A DNA stretch of 22,825 bases from an uncultured Oscillospiraceae bacterium (GTDB lineage: Bacteria > Bacillota > Clostridia > Oscillospirales > Acutalibacteraceae), in the NCBI GenBank assembly GCA_900542375.1, contig UQNI01000030.1:1-22825 (forward strand), given 5' to 3'. Of this stretch, positions 21,237-22,825 are shown piece after piece. Made by a program: the position numbers and the translations under genes. The stretch's first letter is position 1. Each line of letters starts with the position of its first letter. The notes under the pieces are model-generated. The model had not been told where the DNA came from and searched no databases. It saw only the letters and a list, made by a program, of their open reading frames with translations.

Positions 21237-22547
21237 ATGGCAAACAATGAAGAGCTCAATCGCGAAATTTGCTGCTCTTTTTGCGGCAAAGCACAAGATG
21301 AGGCGCGCAGATTAATTGCGGGCCCGGGTGTATATATTTGCGATGAGTGTATTGAGCTATGTATGTCTATTTTAGAGGACGAAGCAAACCTGTCTCAGCG
21401 CAAATCAAATCATCACAATGAACCTGTTGCAACATTGCTAAAGCCAAAGGAAATTAAGGCGTTGCTTGATGAATATGTCATTGGTCAAGATGACGCTAAG
21501 GTAGCATTGGCTGTTGCGGTTTATAACCACTATAAACGTATATATTACGGTGTGGAAGACGGAGAAATTACAAAGAGTAATGTGCTGCTGCTAGGGCCTA
21601 CAGGCGTTGGCAAAACTTTGCTTGCCCAAACGCTTGCAAAGTTGCTGGATGTTCCCTTTGCCATTGCAGACGCCACTACTTTGACAGAAGCCGGCTATGT
21701 TGGAGAAGACGTAGAGAATATTTTGCTGCGTTTAATCCAGGCAGCAGATTTTGACATCGAAAAAGCAGAGCGCGGTATTATTTATATTGATGAAATTGAT
21801 AAAATTGCCCGTAAATCTGAAAACCCATCCATTACACGTGATGTAAGCGGCGAGGGTGTTCAGCAAGCGTTATTAAAAATTTTGGAGGGAACCGTTTCTA
21901 ATGTTCCGCCTCAAGGCGGCAGAAAACACCCTCAACAAGAATTTTTGCAAATAGATACCAAGAATATTTTGTTTATTTGCGGCGGTGCATTTGACGGTCT
22001 TGAAAAAATTATTGAGAAAAGAACCTCAAATTCTACCTTAGGTTTCCAAACAGAGGAGACAGAAAAGCAAGAAATTAATGAAAATGAATGGTATAAAAAT
22101 GTAATTCCTCACGACCTTGTCGTATATGGAATTATACCGGAATTGGTTGGCCGCCTGCCTGTCATCGCTTCGTTAGACGGGCTGGATGAAAAGGCGTTGG
22201 TTCGTATTTTATCCGAACCCAAAAACTGCTTGGTAAACCAATACAAAAAGTTATTTGCGTTGGATAAAGTAGACCTTGAATTCCAACCGGAAGCTTTAAC
22301 CGCAATTGCGAAAAAGACAATTGAGAGAAAAATTGGCGCAAGAGGACTGCGTTCCATTATGGAAGAACATCTCAATCATCTGATGTACGAAGTACCTTCA
22401 GATTATACGGTAGAGAAAGTGCTCATTACGCCGGATGTGATTAATAAAGGTGAACCACCGGAGATTGTGTATAATAAAGACCGCAAACCTGTGCAAATTA
22501 AATTGCCACAGCCCAAAAAAGGCGGTCATAAAAATACAGCATCTTAA
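21237..22547 (+). CDS. clpX: ClpX ATPase, Clp protease subunit
   Basis: 436 residues, AAA+ unfoldase that feeds ClpP. N-terminal zinc domain: Cys13, Cys16, Cys35 and Cys38 (CSFCGK, YICDEC). Walker A GPTGVGKT (~119-126) and Walker B IIYIDEID. Pore loop 1 is GYVGED and the RKH loop is GGRKHPQQ. The ClpP-contacting loop reads TLGF where most ClpX have IGF. Sensor 2 GARGLRSIMEE is normal. The C-terminus is basic (QPKKGGHKNTAS). A GGTGGGAGAG site precedes the ATG and the gap to clpP is 21 bases, so the two are cotranscribed. A terminator follows. Confidence 0.97.
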   Translation: MANNEELNREICCSFCGKAQDEARRLIAGPGVYICDECIELCMSILEDEANLSQRKSNHHNEPVATLLKPKEIKALLDEYVIGQDDAKVALAVAVYNHYKRIYYGVEDGEITKSNVLLLGPTGVGKTLLAQTLAKLLDVPFAIADATTLTEAGYVGEDVENILLRLIQAADFDIEKAERGIIYIDEIDKIARKSENPSITRDVSGEGVQQALLKILEGTVSNVPPQGGRKHPQQEFLQIDTKNILFICGGAFDGLEKIIEKRTSNSTLGFQTEETEKQEINENEWYKNVIPHDLVVYGIIPELVGRLPVIASLDGLDEKALVRILSEPKNCLVNQYKKLFALDKVDLEFQPEALTAIAKKTIERKIGARGLRSIMEEHLNHLMYEVPSDYTVEKVLITPDVINKGEPPEIVYNKDRKPVQIKLPQPKKGGHKNTAS

Positions 22548-22559
22548 TCAACAACATTT

Positions 22560-22615
22560 GGCTGTTGCACTGGGAGTAGTAACACTCTCTGCTTTGCAAC
22601 AGCCTTTTCTCTTTC
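22560..22615 (+). terminator. Intrinsic terminator of the tig-clpP-clpX unit
   Basis: GGCTGTTGCA (22560-22569) pairs with TGCAACAGCC (22595-22604). Inside, GGAGT and ACTCT form a second stem around AGTAAC. The 3' arm is followed by TTTTCTCTTT. It lies 12 bases after the clpX stop. Confidence 0.85.
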
Positions 22616-22645
22616 AAAATAGACGCATCTGTGTTAAAATTCCTT

Positions 22646-22651
22646 TATAAT
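22646..22651 (+). promoter_or_regulatory. Possible -10 of the lon promoter
   Basis: A perfect TATAAT sits 41 bases before the lon ATG and just after the clpX terminator, but no good -35 is found at 16-18 bp. Another AT-rich candidate, TATATT (22656), has an equally poor -35. No CtsR or HrcA operator is visible in the 145 bases between clpX and lon. Confidence 0.35.
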
Positions 22652-22692
22652 TTCCTATATTATGCACACAGGTGCAGGAGGAGAGATAGAGT

Positions 22693-22825
22693 ATGACAAC
22701 GAAATTAGATGAAACTTTAACAATAGATCAACCACAAAAAGAATTTATGGAACAGCTTGTGATGCCGGTGATTGCATTACGCGGTCTTGTGGTATTTCCG
22801 GGTATGTCTGTTCAATTTGATGTAG
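22693..22825 (+). CDS. lon: ATP-dependent protease Lon, 3' partial
   Basis: Only the first 44 codons are in the window, and the gene continues past the edge. The ATG is 11 bases after AGGAGG (22676-22681). After a polar N-terminus (MTTKLDETLTIDQPQKEF) comes MPVIALRGLVVFPGMSVQFDV, which matches the start of the Lon substrate-binding domain. Position directly after clpX is common in Firmicutes. The ATPase and protease domains cannot be checked here. Confidence 0.9.
   Translation, partial: MTTKLDETLTIDQPQKEFMEQLVMPVIALRGLVVFPGMSVQFDV

Overview
The window is AT-rich chromosomal DNA that reads as a spore-forming, anaerobic-type Firmicute (class Clostridia). The reasons are the SpoIVFB-type intramembrane protease with an M23 partner, the radical SAM/DUF2344 pair beside it, strong AGGAGG ribosome binding sites, frequent TTG/GTG starts, and the rplS-lepB-rbgA-rnhB-yraN and tig-clpP-clpX-lon gene orders. 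All recognisable genes are on the + strand. No rRNA, tRNA, CRISPR array, insertion sequence or prophage gene was seen, and no gene is visibly frameshifted.

Layout: (1) 1-1340, 3' part of a GltA/NfnB flavoprotein. (2) 1477-4302, a large, unplaced lipoprotein with four degenerate repeats of about 100 residues, then a Gly-rich hydrophobic segment and a coiled coil. (3) 4644-6115, a sporulation pair: an M23 membrane protein (SpoIVFA-like) and SpoIVFB, overlapping by one base. (4) 6208-8954, a duplicated promoter region with two extended -10 promoters exactly 100 bp apart, driving a B12-binding/radical SAM protein and its DUF2344 partner. (5) 8979-9513, rplS with its own promoter, a structured leader of about 120 nt and a strong terminator. 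(6) 9617-16597, a probable long operon: a GT2 glycosyltransferase and a Wzx-type flippase inserted ahead of two tandem signal peptidases I, rbgA, rnhB, yraN and an M19 dipeptidase. (7) 16594-18906, thrC and a metallophosphoesterase. (8) 18943-22604, trigger factor, clpP, clpX and a terminator. (9) 22693 to the end, the first codons of lon.

Most of the window is housekeeping: ribosome assembly, protein export, protein folding and proteolysis. The accessory or unusual parts are the repeat lipoprotein, the duplicated promoter, the GT2-flippase insertion with a hairpin in its leader, and a Lys/Ala-rich histone-H1-like tail on trigger factor. Five promoters share a -35/17 bp/TRTGn -10 architecture, which suggests a house style for the vegetative sigma factor here. 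I see no clear evidence of a wholly new multi-gene system. The best candidates for new biology are the lipoprotein, the paired promoters and the trigger factor tail.
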